Below are positions 32,729-46,587 of a stretch of DNA of 64,000 bases, piece by piece (the first letter of the stretch is position 1; the number at the start of each line of letters is the position of its first letter). A program made the position numbers and the translations under genes. The notes below the pieces were generated by a model. The model did not search any database and was not told the DNA's origin. It was given only the letters and a program-made list of their open reading frames with translations. Source of the stretch: Clarkia xantiana subsp. parviflora (taxonomy: Eukaryota > Streptophyta > Magnoliopsida > Myrtales > Onagraceae). The stretch is taken from the NCBI GenBank assembly GCA_036873135.1, contig JAPTYO010000007.1, positions 18,768,763 to 18,832,762 of the forward strand, written 5' to 3'.

Positions 32729-34715
32729 TGATCAACAACGGATTCCGTTAGCCTCTTTCACGATTCTTCTTAATGAATAACATACGTAGAACGCCTAAAG
32801 TCATGTAACACGACAATCACCTTGTAGTCATCATTAGCACAATCATATGTAAGACCGGACATTGATATCAAGTATTTCTCCCTATCATATTTTCCAGTAG
32901 TTTTGAAACTAGGGATCCTTTTGATTGAAATGTTGTAAGGATTCCATAGAAGAAATACTTGGTAAGTATGATTTACTAGAGACACAAGTGCCTGTAAAAA
33001 ACAGTAAACCGTTGCAATAACTGAGCACAACCTTATCACGACGGATATAACTTGTCAAAGTTGTTGGTAGAGGATACGTCGTTATATCGCCATCGCAATT
33101 GATAGTCCTCTCTAGGAACCTGTCATGTTTGAAAAAGCTACCCATTTTCACGATTTTCCATAAGGGTCTTTTTAAGCACTTTTAATAGTGAGTTCCTAGT
33201 TTTTCCACATTACCCGCCATGTCACTGCCAACTCATCAAAGTGGAACTGTTACAGTAAATGTTATAGTAAAATAGGAACTCGGTGGAGATTTAGTTCCAC
33301 TTTCATATTGGGACCCACATAATTCCACACTCGCAATATAATTTTTTGTAAAAAAAGGAAACGATATAGATAAGTTAAATATGCATATATAAAAATTATT
33401 TTGGTATTTATAAAATTATATAAAAAGTTATGAACATAATATATAAATAAACACATAATTTTGTTAAATATGATTGTCATAATTTAAAAATTATATTACA
33501 GAAAAATACAAGCAGTATGTTAAATTTGTCAACTAAAAAAATGAATATATATAGACAACATATAATTGGCACATTCGTTACTAGAATACTATAGATGTTC
33601 GACCAAATTCTCAATATGTTTTTTTTAAGCATTATATCTAAATTAAATATCCATATTTTTAAAATACGGACACTAACAAACTAGTGAATATATGTTATTC
33701 GTCGATTGTTATATCTTGATTCATTGTCGGTAGCAGATTCATATTTATGCATAGTAATCAGATACATATTAGTAAATCGGTCAAATGTGAAACCCTCATG
33801 TGTTTTTACTAATAATTTTAGTATACATAAATCAAAAATATGTTGTATATCATCCTAGAAATATTATTATTATATAATGTATCATAAATAAAATATAATC
33901 CTTTTATAGAATAATAATGTACTAAGTAAATTATATAGAAATATATATACATTAAAATAATATAATATTTTTTAGTAAAAAAATATTTCACATTTAAGAA
34001 TATGGAATTATATACTATTTTTTTTTAAATTTAGAATTGACAGTTGTGTTACATGGAAAATACAAACAAAATAAGTATGGAGAATCATAAATTGATTCGA
34101 GGTTAAAAATTAGTAATTTTGGTTCGTGTCATTATTTAACTTATTTAATATTAAAAACGACCGATTACGGCTCGTGTCATTGTCCGACTTAGCGTAGTAT
34201 AATTATATATATAAATATAATAAAAAAGATAAACAAAACAATTGAATAAAATAATATTAAAAAGTAGGAACCGACATGAACAATAACGTGGGAGTTCCTA
34301 TTAGTAGGAACTGTCCCACTTCACTATTCACTTGATAATGGCAAAATGATAATATTAGTAATCTCAGTCGCACCTAGTGGCTCCTAGTCAGCGTCCAGTG
34401 GCAAATCTAGGAACAAGGAACTCTCATTTTGGAACTATGAACTCTCATTGGAGTGTCAAGTTCCTATTTAATCAATACTAGTAGGAACCAACAGTAAGTG
34501 GAACTAGGAACTCTTTACAATGATAAATTTACAAAATGGAACTGGGAACTAGGAACTACCATTGGAAGTGCTCTTAGAGAACGCCAGTTTTTGCAAGTGC
34601 AAGAAATCTTACCAAAGACTCAACAAGGAGTCGCTTCAGAATTTCGACTATTATCTATTCAGAGAGGTGCGGTAGTTTTCCTGCTTGCGTCTTGTCGTCA
34701 GTTAAATTCATCACC
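32729..34715 (-). pseudogene. F-box gene fragment split by a transposon
   Basis: It is homologous to the intact F-box gene at 3855. From the right, 34715-34577 matches the F-box region (CGCCAGTTTTTGCAAGTGCA, AAGACTCAACAAGGAGTCGC). After the inserted element, 33174-32729 matches the middle of the protein: ERTINCDGDITTYPL, CNGLLFFTG, LWNPYNISIKRIPSF, GLTYDCANDDYKVIVVL. A frameshift separates two reading frames near 32940-33000. About 40 bases at the insertion point and the whole C-terminal third are missing. Confidence 0.8.
33175..34573. mobile_element. PIF/Harbinger-like non-autonomous element
   Basis: Terminal repeats are AGCACTTTTAATAGTGAGTT on the left and, read inward from 34573, GAGCACTTCCAATGGTAGTT. 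Both continue CCTAGTT. TTA lies directly outside each end (33172-33174 and 34574-34576), the 3-bp target typical of PIF/Harbinger. About 1.4 kb, AT-rich, with no transposase. Confidence 0.65.
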
Positions 34716-34775
34716 TTCTAATTAAAAAAAGTAGATTTTTTTTCATCTTATCCTCCTTATAATAATAATTTAGAA

Positions 34776-35454
34776 TCATATTATCGAACATTCGTTAGGG
34801 TTTTCATCACTAAACATGGTCATTTGTTCTTCATTTAGACGAAATATGTCTGAATTCTGTTGATAAGCTACATGTACTGCATGATGATGAGAATACATCG
34901 TCATTTGTTGTTCTTCTTTGTCTTCCTTCACTTCTACAAGTGTGACGATTTTACCCTTATCATTCTTCCTCAACATCCTCAGAATCACATCTGCATCATT
35001 CTGACCAATTACTTGGACCGTATTCGCACTATTGTTGATGGTGTAAAACTATACCCCTTATCACCCGAGTTTAATGTCGTTATACTTAATGAAGGTAATA
35101 AAAGTAACAATAACATATCCATTGAATTTTGCGCAATTATCTCGTTAAAAACAAATTTCTTCTTATTTTGTTCGTAGTTAAAAACATGAGAAATTACGAA
35201 CATTAGAACAAATAATAATTCGGAACCAGTACAGTTATAATAATATAATTAAGATTACCTCTAGTTTTTTTAAGAACTTTTTGTACTTTTTTTTTTCACA
35301 TCCTTCACAATCTATGCATCGAGTAAAGAGCAATCTGCAGTAGAAAAGAAAGAAATCAGATGCAATATATATAGTTGAAACTAAGATGATTAAATAAGAC
35401 TATATTTAGATGTGAGTATATATGTTGATTTACCTTCCTTTGAGGGGTCGTCAT
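34776..35454 (-). pseudogene. HIPP pseudogene
   Basis: Three exon-like parts on the minus strand match the intact HIPP at 25566. A 21-base first exon (35454-35434, ATGACGACCCCTCAAAGGAA then G|GTAAAT) is followed by an HMA exon near 35339-35263, where a 2-base loss destroys the C-E-G-C frame. The last exon has GTATAG in place of GTGGAG, a stop at the start of the second half. The C-terminus still ends CSII, a CaaX-like box. Confidence 0.8.
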
Positions 35455-35704
35455 CGACAACAGAAAAAACCCAACAAAATATTAGAGGATGTCTTATTTA
35501 TATGAAGCAAATATTTGTTTATATGTGAATTCAATTAATCATACTGATGCATAAAGTAAACAAAAATAATTACTGTATATATTTAATATATTATATTGAA
35601 CTGGGAGTATTCATTTAGCCGGTCAAAACTATATATACTATAAATTGGAATTTGTTTAAGGCATGTATACATGTATTAATTACTACCATATGACTATGAC
35701 TATA

Positions 35705-36282
35705 GGCTTAAATACCAATTAGTTATTAGCTAGCGAAACTTTTACCAAAAGTGTAGATAGCTAGCTAAACTTTTTTTTTTTTTTTATTTGAGCATTTAGC
35801 TAGCTGGACTTTTTTTTAGTAGCAATTAGCTAGCTTTGTTCATTTTTTGTATAAAAAATAATGAAAATTTTCTCATGAGGAACACGTGATAACGATAACA
35901 AAAAAAAAAAAAAATTCACACGTCGTACACCCAAAGTGTCGGAGATTGGTAGAGACTACTCATTCAAGAATTTCGTTAGATGAATTTGCCGCTAGAACGT
36001 GAATCGATTCAAAGAAAATAACGTTGAAGTGCGTCGACAAAAAAGAAGAATATTAAAAAAAAAAAGGATTGATGCAATTTGGTTACAGAAATATGTTAGT
36101 ACAAATTTCAGTCTTTCATATGCTCTTCACGTGAGAAACTCAGTTATTTTTTAACCAAAAAAATTAACAGAGCTATCTAATTGCTACTTTTAAAAAAGTA
36201 TGGTTAGCTATTTGCTCCAAAAAAAGTTTAGCTAACTATTTGCACTTTTGATGAAAGTTCAGCTAACTATTTGGCATTTAAC
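35705..36282. mobile_element. Foldback element in the first unit
   Basis: Inverted arms of about 130 bp start GGCTTAAATACCAATTAGTT on the left and, read inward from the right, GTTAAATGCCAAATAGTTAG. Repeated GCTAGCTAAACTTTT phrases follow. GACTATA occurs on both sides. Sister units at about 37760, 39400 and 41010 carry the uninterrupted ACTATATATATATGC site, so this is a later insertion. Confidence 0.65.
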
Positions 36283-36514
36283 GACTATATATATATGCTT
36301 TGGATTCTAATTAGGAAAATGTATTTCATCACATATAACTCTAGAGTTTTATTATATTTTTAAAAATAACTTTTATAATTTATAACACTAAAATTATAGT
36401 TATTATATCACAATTAACCATCTATTACTAACCTCGTTAGTTTTAAACTAAACATCTAATTAAAAACACTATAAAACTACATAAAATATTTAAATAAAAC
36501 CTAAATAATAATAA

Positions 36515-37303
36515 GGGTTAAAGGTCCTTTTGGTACCACATGTTTGCAAAAATTACACTGTTCATACTACTAGTATTTTTTCGTACCGAATTGGTACCAT
36601 ATGTTTCCAAACCTTACTGTTTTGGTACCTCTGTTAGGGTTCTGTCAAAAACAGCCGTTAAATGGCATGTGCCATGCACGTGACCAGCCCAAAACTTTCA
36701 ATTTTGTTACAATTTAGTCCATCTAATACATCCCTAACTTTTATTTTGTTCAATTTAGCCCTAAAACTTCAAAACAAACCATTTTTCCCAAATTAACCTA
36801 GCCGGACTTAGCCTAGGGCTAGGTCCGACCCTGGGTCGGGGTCGCCGGACCAGTCCGGCTAGGTCAATTGGGACCTAGCCCCAATTGAGTTAAATTGGGG
36901 CTAGGTCCAATTGACCTAGCCGGACCTAGCTTAGGGCTAGGTCCGACCCTGGGTCAGAGTCCACTGGGTCCGGTGACCCCGACCCAGGGTCGGACCTAGC
37001 CCATGGCTAGGTCCGGCTAGGTCAATTTGGGGAAATTGTTTGATTTTGAAGTTTTAGGACTAAATTGAACAAAATAAAAGTTAGGGATGTATTAGATGGA
37101 CTAAATTGTAACAAAATTGAAAGTTTTGGGCTGGTCACGTGCATGGCACATGCCATTTAACGGCTGTTTTTGACGGAACCCTAACGGAGGTACCAAAACA
37201 GTAAGGTTTGGAAACATATGGTACCAATTTGGTACGAAAAAATACTAGTGGTATGAACAGTATAATTTTTGCAAACATGTGGTATCAAAAGGACCTTTAA
37301 CCC
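36515..37303. mobile_element. Mutator-like foldback element, copy 1
   Basis: Starts GGGTTAAAGGTCCTTTTGGT and ends with the complement ACCTTTAACCC. The inverted arms run for about 270 bases each, and the centre (GGCTAGGTCCGACCCTGGGT-type words) is itself palindromic. TAATAATAA flanks both sides (36506-36514 and 37304-37312). The empty site with a single TAATAATAA is preserved in sister units near 38941 and 40547. The 9-bp duplication fits Mutator-like elements. Confidence 0.88.
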
Positions 37304-37859
37304 TAATAATAATAATTGAAGAAAAAAACGGCGGTATGCCAGAAATGTCATAATTGACATAGGTATGCCCGAATTATAATTTAAGACAAAAAATTATTCT
37401 GAAAATGAAGATATGGGGTATATTTTAAAGAATCAACTAAAATAGATATAGTTGAAACTAAGATGATTAAATATGACGATATTTAGATGTGAGTATATAA
37501 GTTGATTAACCTTCCTTTAAGGTGCCGCCATCGACAACAGAACAAACCCAACAAAATATTAGAGGGTGTCTTATTTATATGAAGCAAATATTTGTTTATA
37601 TGTGAATTCAATTATACGGATGCATAAAGTAAACAAAAATAATTACCGTATATATTTAATATATTATATTGAACTGTGAATATTCATTTAGCCGGCCAAA
37701 ACTATATATATATACTATAAATTGGAATTTGTTTAAGGCATGTATACATGTATTAATTACTACATGACTATATATATATGCTTTGAATTCTAATTAGGAA
37801 AATGTTTTTCATCACATATAACTCTAGAGTTTTATTATATTTTTAAAATAACTTTTGCT

Positions 37860-38780
37860 TATCAATGCTCCAAATATCTAATTTCTAATCGATGTAGTAC
37901 ACGTTATACTGCCTGAGATAGTATAAATACATTTACAGGACACTCTAAATCACTAATTCTAAACTCTTCTTACACTAAATCAATAGTCTTCCATTGAATA
38001 GTTTTTACAGCTCTTGTTCAATGTCTTTCCAAGCTTCGAAAAGCATTTCATTGTGCTGTGTCCTTACACTATGATGACCCAACCCGCTAAAATAACCATG
38101 TAGACCATGTATATAGGATGCAAAAATCAGTAAATCATCTGGTTGCAATAGTCTCTTAAAAAATTGATGAATTATTGGGCATTTCCAACTGTCAAAAATT
38201 CCAAAGTCCAAACTTCTTTAACCTGTCTTACCTATATGTATTAGCTCAACTCCTATCAAGTGTTTTTACAACCTTTGGAAGATAGTTACAAATCTTTTCA
38301 TACAAAACTGATTGGATTAGAAAACTGTGACGAATATTCGAAATTGACATCCTTGTAAAATCATCAGTAAAAAATGATGTCAGCTCTATATCATCCAGAT
38401 ATGGTCTCTCCAAGTTAAACTTTCCAGACGAACTCTTTATCAGTTTAGACACAATTGTGATCTGCAAAAATATAAAAACAAGAACATAAGAAGGTTGTAA
38501 ATATAAGTACCGGTATTCGAATTCGAGATACTCACATTGGGCAATTCTGATGACTCACCACCGCCAGATTCAGATATGCAAGGACTCTGTCTTCTCCTGA
38601 AGAGAAAGAATAACAAAATCACAATCACATTTAAAAATTAATATTTCTACAAATAAAAAACATTATTTAAATGTAACAACTCACCTCTTCAGACCATAGC
38701 CATCTAGAGAAGATGATCACGGCTTCTGCAACCTCCTCATTTGTTATAAAAAAGCAGTCACACATAGTTGCACGAATTAC
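37860..38780 (-). pseudogene. Family X gene fragment, copy 1
   Basis: Spliced, unrecognised gene on the minus strand. Exon-like parts: MCDCFFITNEEVAEAVIIFS (donor GAAGAG|GTGAGT near 38681); RRQSPCISESGGGESSELPN (donor AAT|GTGAGT near 38537); ITIVSKLIKSSSGKFNLERP after TTTTTGCAG near 38460; a last part with SWKCPIIHQFFKRLLQPDD and HNEMLFEAWKDIEQEL ending near 38005. No single frame joins all parts, and the phase after the first exon fails, so I score it as a fragment or pseudogene. The family could be real elsewhere in the genome. Confidence 0.55.
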
Positions 38781-39489
38781 AGAGTTTTATTATATTTTTA
38801 AAAATAACTTTTATAATTTATAAGACTAAAATTATAGTTATTATATCACAATTAAACATCTATTACTAACCTCGTTAGTTTTAAACTAAACATCTAATTA
38901 AAAACACTATAAAACTACATAAAATATTTAAATAAAACCTAAATAATAATAATAATTGAAGAAAAAAACGGCGGTATGCCAGAAATGTCATAATTGACAT
39001 AGGTATGCCCGAATTATAATTTAAGACAAAAAATAATTCTGAAAATGAAGATATGTAGTATATTTTAAAGAATCAACTAAAATAGATATAGTTGAAACTA
39101 AGATGATTAAATATGACGATATTTAGATGTGAGTATATAAGTTGATTAACCTTCCTTTAAGGTGCCGCCATCACAACAGAACAAACCCAACAAAATATTT
39201 GAGGGTGTCTTATTTATATGAAGCAAATATTTGTTTATATGTGAATTCAATTAATCGATGCATAAAGTAAACAAAAATAATTACCGTATATATTTAATAT
39301 ATTATATTGAACTGTTAATATTCATTTAGCCAGCCAAAACTATATATATACTATAAATTGGAATTTGTTTAAGGCATGTATACATGTATTAATTACTACC
39401 CTATAACTATATATATATGCTTTGAATTCTAATTAGGAAAATGTTTTTCATCACATATAACTCTAGAGTTTTATTATATTTTTAAAATA

Positions 39490-40360
39490 ACTTTTGCTTA
39501 TCAATGCTCCAAATATCTAATTTCTAATCGATGTAGTACACGTTATACTGCATGAGATAGTATGAATACATTTTCAGGACAGTCTAAATCACTAATTCTA
39601 AACTCTTCTTACACTAAATCAATAGTCTTCCATTGAATAGTTTTTACAGCTCTTGTTCAATGTCTTTCCAAGCTGCGAAAAGCATTTCATTGTGCTGTCC
39701 TTACCCAATCCATTGAAGTATCCATGTAGACCATGTATATAGGATGCAAAAATCAGTAAAATCATCTGGTTGCAATAGTCTCTTAAAAAGTTGATGAATT
39801 ATTGGGCATTTCCAACTGTCAAAAATTCCAAAGCTCAAACTTCTTTAACCTGTCTTACCTATATGTATTAGCTCAACTCCAATCCAGTGTTTTTACAACC
39901 TTTGGAAGACAGGCTCAAATCTTTTCATACAAAACTGATTGGATTAGAAAACTGTGACGAATATTTGAAATTGACATCCTTGTAAAATCATCAGTAAAAA
40001 ATGATGTTAACTCTATATCATCCAGATATGGTCTCTCCAAGTTAAACTTTCCAGATGAACTCTTTATCAGTTTAGACACAATTGTGATCTGCAAAAATAT
40101 AAAAACAAGAACATAAGAATGTTGTAAATATAAGTACCAGTATTCGAATTCGAGATACTCACATTGGTCAATTCTGATGACTCACCACCGCCAGATTCAG
40201 ATATGCAAGGAAAGAATAACAAAATCACAGTCACATTTAAAAATTAATATTTCTACAAATAAAAAACATTATTTAAATGTAACAACTCAACTCTTCGGAC
40301 CATAGCCATCTAGAGAAGATGATCACGGCTTCTGCAACCTCCTGATTTGTTATAAGAGCA
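39490..40360 (-). pseudogene. Family X gene fragment, copy 2
   Basis: A near copy of the previous entry in the next tandem unit. Compared with copy 1 it has lost bases in the last exon (TGTGCTGTCC at about 39690 lacks about 14 bases) and in the second (the RRQSP part at about 40210), so both coding parts are more damaged. Confidence 0.55.
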
Positions 40361-41390
40361 GTCACACATAGTTGCACGAATTACAGAGTTTTATTATATT
40401 TTTAAAAATAACTTTTATAATTTATAACAATAAAATTATAGTTATTATATCACAATTAACCATCTATTACTAATCTCGTTAGTTTTAAACTAAACATCTA
40501 ATTAAAAACACTATAAAACTACATAAAATATTTAAATAAAACCTAAATAATAATAATAATTGAAGAAAAAAACGGCGGTATGCCAGAAATGTCATAATTG
40601 ACATAGGTATGCCCGAATTATAATTTAAGACAAAAAATTATTCTGGAAATGAAGATATGTGGTATATTTTAAAGAATCAACTAAAATAGATATAGTTGAA
40701 ACTAATATGATTAAATAAGACGATATTTAGATGTGAGTATATAAGTTGATTTATCTTCCTTTGAGGTGCCGCCATCGGCAACAGAAACCCAACAAAATAT
40801 TAGAGCGTGTCTTATTTATATGAAGCAAATATTTGTCTATATGTGAATTCAATTAATCATACGGATGCATAAAGTAAACAAAAATAAGTACTGTGTATAT
40901 TTAATATATTATATTGAACTTTGAATATTCATTTAGCCGGCCAAAACTATATATATACTATAAATTGGAATTTGTTTAAGGCATGTATACATGTATTAAT
41001 TACTACCCTATGACTATATATATATGCTTTGAATTCTAATTAGGAAAATGTTTTTCATCACATATAATTCTAGAGTTTTATTATATTTTTAAAATAACTT
41101 TTATAATTTATAACACTAAAATTATAGTTATTATATTACAATTAACCATCTATTACTATCCTCGTTAGTTTTAAACTAAACATCTAATTTAAAACTATAA
41201 AACTACATAAAATATTTAAATAAAACCTACAAAATAATAACAATAATTGAAAAACAAAACGGCGGTATGCCAGAAATGTCGGAATTGACATAGGTATGCC
41301 CGAATTATAATTTAAGACAAAAAAATTATTCTGAAAATGAAAATTCTGATATGTGGTATATTTAAAAAGAAATAAAAGCCATGTTTGGTT

Positions 41391-43383
41391 CATAGAATGA
41401 ATAATAAATTAGAAATGTGTATTCCTATTATGGTGTTTGGTTCATTAATTTGTGGAATAAGGAATCCTAATTGCTAATTTTGATGGAATACTTAATTCTA
41501 GGCTAACCCTAGGATGGACTATTCAATTCTTTCTAAAATTAATAATAAAAAAGAAAATACAAGTTTAACCTTCGTAGAGTGTCTTTTCTTATCTTCCGTT
41601 ATTTTCTTGTTTATCATCATTATTATAAGGGTTTACAGGTCTTTTGTACCCTATGTTTGTCCACTTTTGACTTTTGGTACCACGTTTGATTTTGCCTATT
41701 TTTGGTACCATACGTTTTCCAATTGTATACTTTTGGTCCGACCGTTAGTTGACCGTCAGTTTGACCGTTAAATAGTCACGTGACTTGCACATGCCTAGCC
41801 CCAAATTTTGATTCTGTTCAATTTAGTCCTCAAATTTTTTGTCGTAACTTTTTATTTTCGCAATTTAGCCCTTAAACATTTTCAACCGCACCCTAGGACT
41901 AAATTGACATAGCCATGGTTAGACCCAAGGCTAGGTCGGACCATGGCTAGGGTCGCCGGACCCGGACAACCCTAACCATGGTCCGACCTAACCATGGGTC
42001 GAACCATGGCTAGGTCAATTGGATCCAATTGCTAAATTGACCTAGCCATGGTCTGACCCATGGCTAGGTCAAACCATGGTTAGGGTCGCTCGGGTCCGGC
42101 AACCCTAGCCATGGTCCGACCTAGCCATGATTCGAACCATTGCTAAGTCAATTTAGTCCTAGGGTGTGGTTGAAAATGTTTAAGGGCTAAATTGAAAAAT
42201 AAAAAGTTAGGATAAAAGATTTGAGGACTAAATTGAATAAAATCAAAATTTGGGGCTATGCATGTGCAAGTCACGTGACTATTTAACGGTCAAACTAACG
42301 GTCAACTAACGGTCGGACCAAAAGTATATAACTGGCAAACGTATGGTACCAAAAATAGGCAAAATCAAACATGTGGTACCAAAAGATAAAAGTGGGCAAA
42401 AATAGGGTACCAAATAACCTATAAACCCTTATTATAATTAAACCTAAATTTTTATTATATATTGCAAATTTGCAACGGTGTCTCCATTATAAAAAAAAAA
42501 CGACATCTCCAACTCTATATGCGCATGCGACTGTCTGCTTCAGACTGCAGTTGGCCTTGACTTTCATCGCCCTGTCGTCGCCGTACTGCCGTCCCGTCGG
42601 CGTTTGTCTATATAAAACAATAAGTTTTGCTGCGTTCTTTTTTGTTTTGTGTTTTTTTTTGCTCGGTCTGCTTCGTACTTTAATAAAAACAGTAAATTTG
42701 CCTTGTTTTCTTCGTCCTTATTAATCTGGACATAAAAAATAAGAGAAATAATAGTTTACAATCATCTAATTAGTCTCGATATGTTGTTTGAGATAGTTGT
42801 TTGTTACTTACTATTATTGATCAGTATAGTATAATTGTTTGTAAGTATTTTACACATGTATCTTACAATATATTTCTTCGTTTACGTACCTAACTGGTTT
42901 TTAAAGTATTTTATAGTCTGTGTCTTACAATACGTTTCGTCGTTTACATATATAATCTATTTTTTACATAATCCGTTCACGCAAAATGTTTCTTGATGTT
43001 ATTTTTTTTTTCATATACATTATTTGTGAATATAATTGATTTGTTATTTTTTAATATTTTTATTTTTTTCAGTCATAGATAACATGTCAGGAATAGTTAA
43101 GAATAATTTGTAAAAAAATAATCGTTTTTGAATAAATTTTTTTTTCCAGTTTTTGTGTAATAATATATGATTTTCCCCTTTCATATTTAATAATAATAAT
43201 TTAATTAATAAAATAACAAAATGGTATATATGTCTTATGACTTATTCCATTCATTTACAACAATATTTTATCAACCAAACATTGGATTTGTAATTCTCAT
43301 TCCATATTTCTCATGTCAATCAAATAACATCATACATATTCATAATTCATATTCCTTATTCTCATTCCACGAACCAAACATGC
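41391..43383. mobile_element. Candidate TIR element of about 2 kb with a nested foldback
   Basis: Left end GCCATGTTTGGTTCATAGAA; right end, read inward, GCATGTTTGGTTCGTGGAAT. Both continue with GAATAA/GGAAT-type words. No clear target duplication was found, so the superfamily is unresolved. No transposase is visible. Confidence 0.45.
41629..42428. mobile_element. Mutator-like foldback element, copy 2
   Basis: Starts GGGTTTACAGGTCTTTTGTA and ends CCTATAAACCC. TTATTATAA flanks both sides (41620-41628 and 42429-42437). The arms share GGTACCA blocks, TTTAACGG and CACGTGAC with copy 1 at 36515, so the two belong to one family. The centre is built of CTAGCCATGGTCCGACC-type inverted words. Confidence 0.88.
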
Positions 43384-43550
43384 TGCAAGTGTGTTTTCAT
43401 AATTCATATTCCTTATTCTTATTCTCATCTATGTTCTTGGCGTTGATCTATATTAGAAAGTACAAAAATTAGTGAATGCAGTGGGCATTTTATAAGTACT
43501 CATTGACTCCATCTAAATAGTAATGAAAAAAACAAACAGTTGAAGTATGA

Positions 43551-45206
43551 CCTGAGTTTCTTGGTTACTCTGACAGTCTTGAGACACGTCTACATGATTC
43601 TTCTCCTTCAAAGCATCTAACTCTAGAAGAAAAACATAAAAAAAAATTAGAAATTTTCTACTGCTAGCAATACAATAGAATGATTTCATACAAAAAGGTA
43701 AACTGAAACAACCTTTTCGAAGTTGAGTTATCTCAGCATACAAATCTTTGACTAGCTCAGACCTTAAGATCTGGAAATTCACCTAAAATTCATTTTTTTA
43801 AAGAAATGTCAATTTAAATGACAGAATACATCTCAACAGTAAATAATATTTACCACTTGACATATTTGCATGGCGAACATAACCTACTAACCCTTGGTCT
43901 ATTCTTGATGCTTTTAGCACGGTAAGCATATTCTAGGGTGTTGATTGTCTCATCTAGGCAGTAGCTTGATGGGGATATTGTTGCAATTATGCATGTCTTT
44001 GCTGGGCCACCCAACGAATCTCTAAGCAATCTGGTTAATTTGCTATCCCTTGAATAATCCAAATCACATGAATAAGCAAAGGCTGGGCTCAACAAAATTT
44101 ATACACGAATTATCAAAAAATGTACCTGTAAGGGACATGTTCAGAATGCTCAACTAATGCAGTGATGACACGTCCAAGGGCAAGCAAGATTTTATTGATC
44201 TCTCCTGCTTCCCTTGCTCTAAGCTGCCAACAGATATATTTAATGACAAACATAATCTTCAGATTCAACAGTACCAATGAATATGGACCCTAAACCAAAG
44301 ATTGACTACTAAACATAAATGAACATTGATATACCTCTCTAGCACCTGATTGTATAATATTCTCTGCTCCAGCAAGATCAACGAGGTTAAGTTTTCCAAT
44401 CATGATCAGTTCATCTCCCTCTGGTGTACGTCCCTTAATCTGTATGGTCATGGAAAATATTGAATGCGAGCGGCTGCTTTGCTTACTGAGAAGAGTTTCT
44501 GCAGTCTGCCTTTTTGCAGATCCTCTTTCAAATACATTGATGGCATTAGCTGCACTGTTTACCAACTCCTGCTTCAGACCCCTCAGGAAAGTAGCCCCTC
44601 CACTATCTTCCATCAATATCATGGGCATCTTTAGTTCACCACTGCTTAAACCAAGACTGTCATCTGAGGACAAGAGATCCATTATCTCCTCATTGTAAAT
44701 TTCAATATAACAACTTTCAAGCTGTATTCAGCATTTTTAGCATCTAAGACATGGAAAATTTGTTGCACTGCTCTAGGAATAACTCCGGCATCCTCATGTA
44801 ATACTCCGTCCTGCAAAAGTACCAGGTGCAGGTGAACAACTAGTATTAAATTAACGGTGTATACTCTCTGATTGTGTGTGTATATATATATATTGAAACC
44901 TTGGCTATCTTCTGTCCCTCCATTGTGTATGTTTTGCCACTTCCCGTCGGACCATAAGCAAATATAGTGCAGTTGTAACCTTCAAGAACATCATTTATAA
45001 GAGAAGAAACTGCCTCATACGCCTCCTTTTGTTGGGTCTTAGGACCAAACACCTGAACCAAGCCAAATATATGCCATGGTTTACAAGAGACCAATTTGCT
45101 AGTGCATCACAAAAATCAAGAAAATATTAGTAGCAAACAAACCTTGCCAAAAGATAAGATCTTCTGTCTGATTTTTGTTTGGTGAAATAGAGAGACTTCT
45201 CGTGAT
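43551..45206 (-). pseudogene. Kinesin-5 motor-domain pseudogene
   Basis: Seven exons with correct GT-AG limits on the minus strand: about 45206-45143, 45052-44900, 44810-44335, 44223-44126, 44048-43892, 43781-43712 and 43624-43551. Visible motor signatures: VFGPKTQQKEAYEAV, the P-loop YGPTGSGKTYTMEG (usual GQTGTGKT), KQSSRSHSIFSMTIQIKG, LNLVDLAGAENI (usual AGSENI), [14 protein letters not shown] and [15 protein letters not shown]. Kinesin-5 motors slide antiparallel microtubules in spindle and phragmoplast. Broken by a 1-base loss in the third exon (AAAGTTGTTATATTGAA), absence of the motor's first strand, and absence of stalk and tail. Confidence 0.85.
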
Positions 45207-45574
45207 CCTGGTGCTGATTTACGAGTTCCTTCTCTCATAACCACCCATATATTGCATATACTACAACATGAGAAGCACCTAAGGAATTAACTTAATGAGC
45301 TAGAGGGCAAGCCTCAAATTCAAATAGAATATTAAATTCATCATAAACCAACAATTAACCATTCAACACAAGTTATATTAAAAAAAATTACAAGAACTTC
45401 TCTTTCCTAGAAACACCGTATTATTAGTTTTAGGGACATATCCTATATCCTGCCCATAAATGACATTATTGAGGGGGATCCAAACTTAGAAGTAAATTAT
45501 TATTTTTTGTTTGTTAAAGAAATGTGATTTGACAGAAAAATCGGACCGACTACTCTTAAAGTAGGAAATATTCA

Positions 45575-46533
<959 letters not shown>

Positions 46534-46587
46534 TCAATGAGTTCAATAAACAGTGTCAACTTCTATATGAATGCCCAGAACTTTTTT

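Larger units (their letters stand above)
35340..41350. repeat. Tandem array of about 1.6-kb units
   Basis: A shared block (TAGTTGAAACTAA, then TTTAGATGTGAGTATATA) occurs at about 35372, 37450, 39088 and 40691. A second (CGGCGGTATGCCAGAAATGT) is at 37330, 38971, 40574 and 41264. A third (GCTTTGAATTCTAATTAGG) is at 37780, 39419 and 41028, with a variant at 36298. The 35.4-kb copy is also the HIPP pseudogene's 5' region, so the array grew from a HIPP upstream segment. Exon-1 remnants (ATGGCGGCACCTTAA on the minus strand) recur in the later units. Two units also carry family X exons. Confidence 0.85.
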
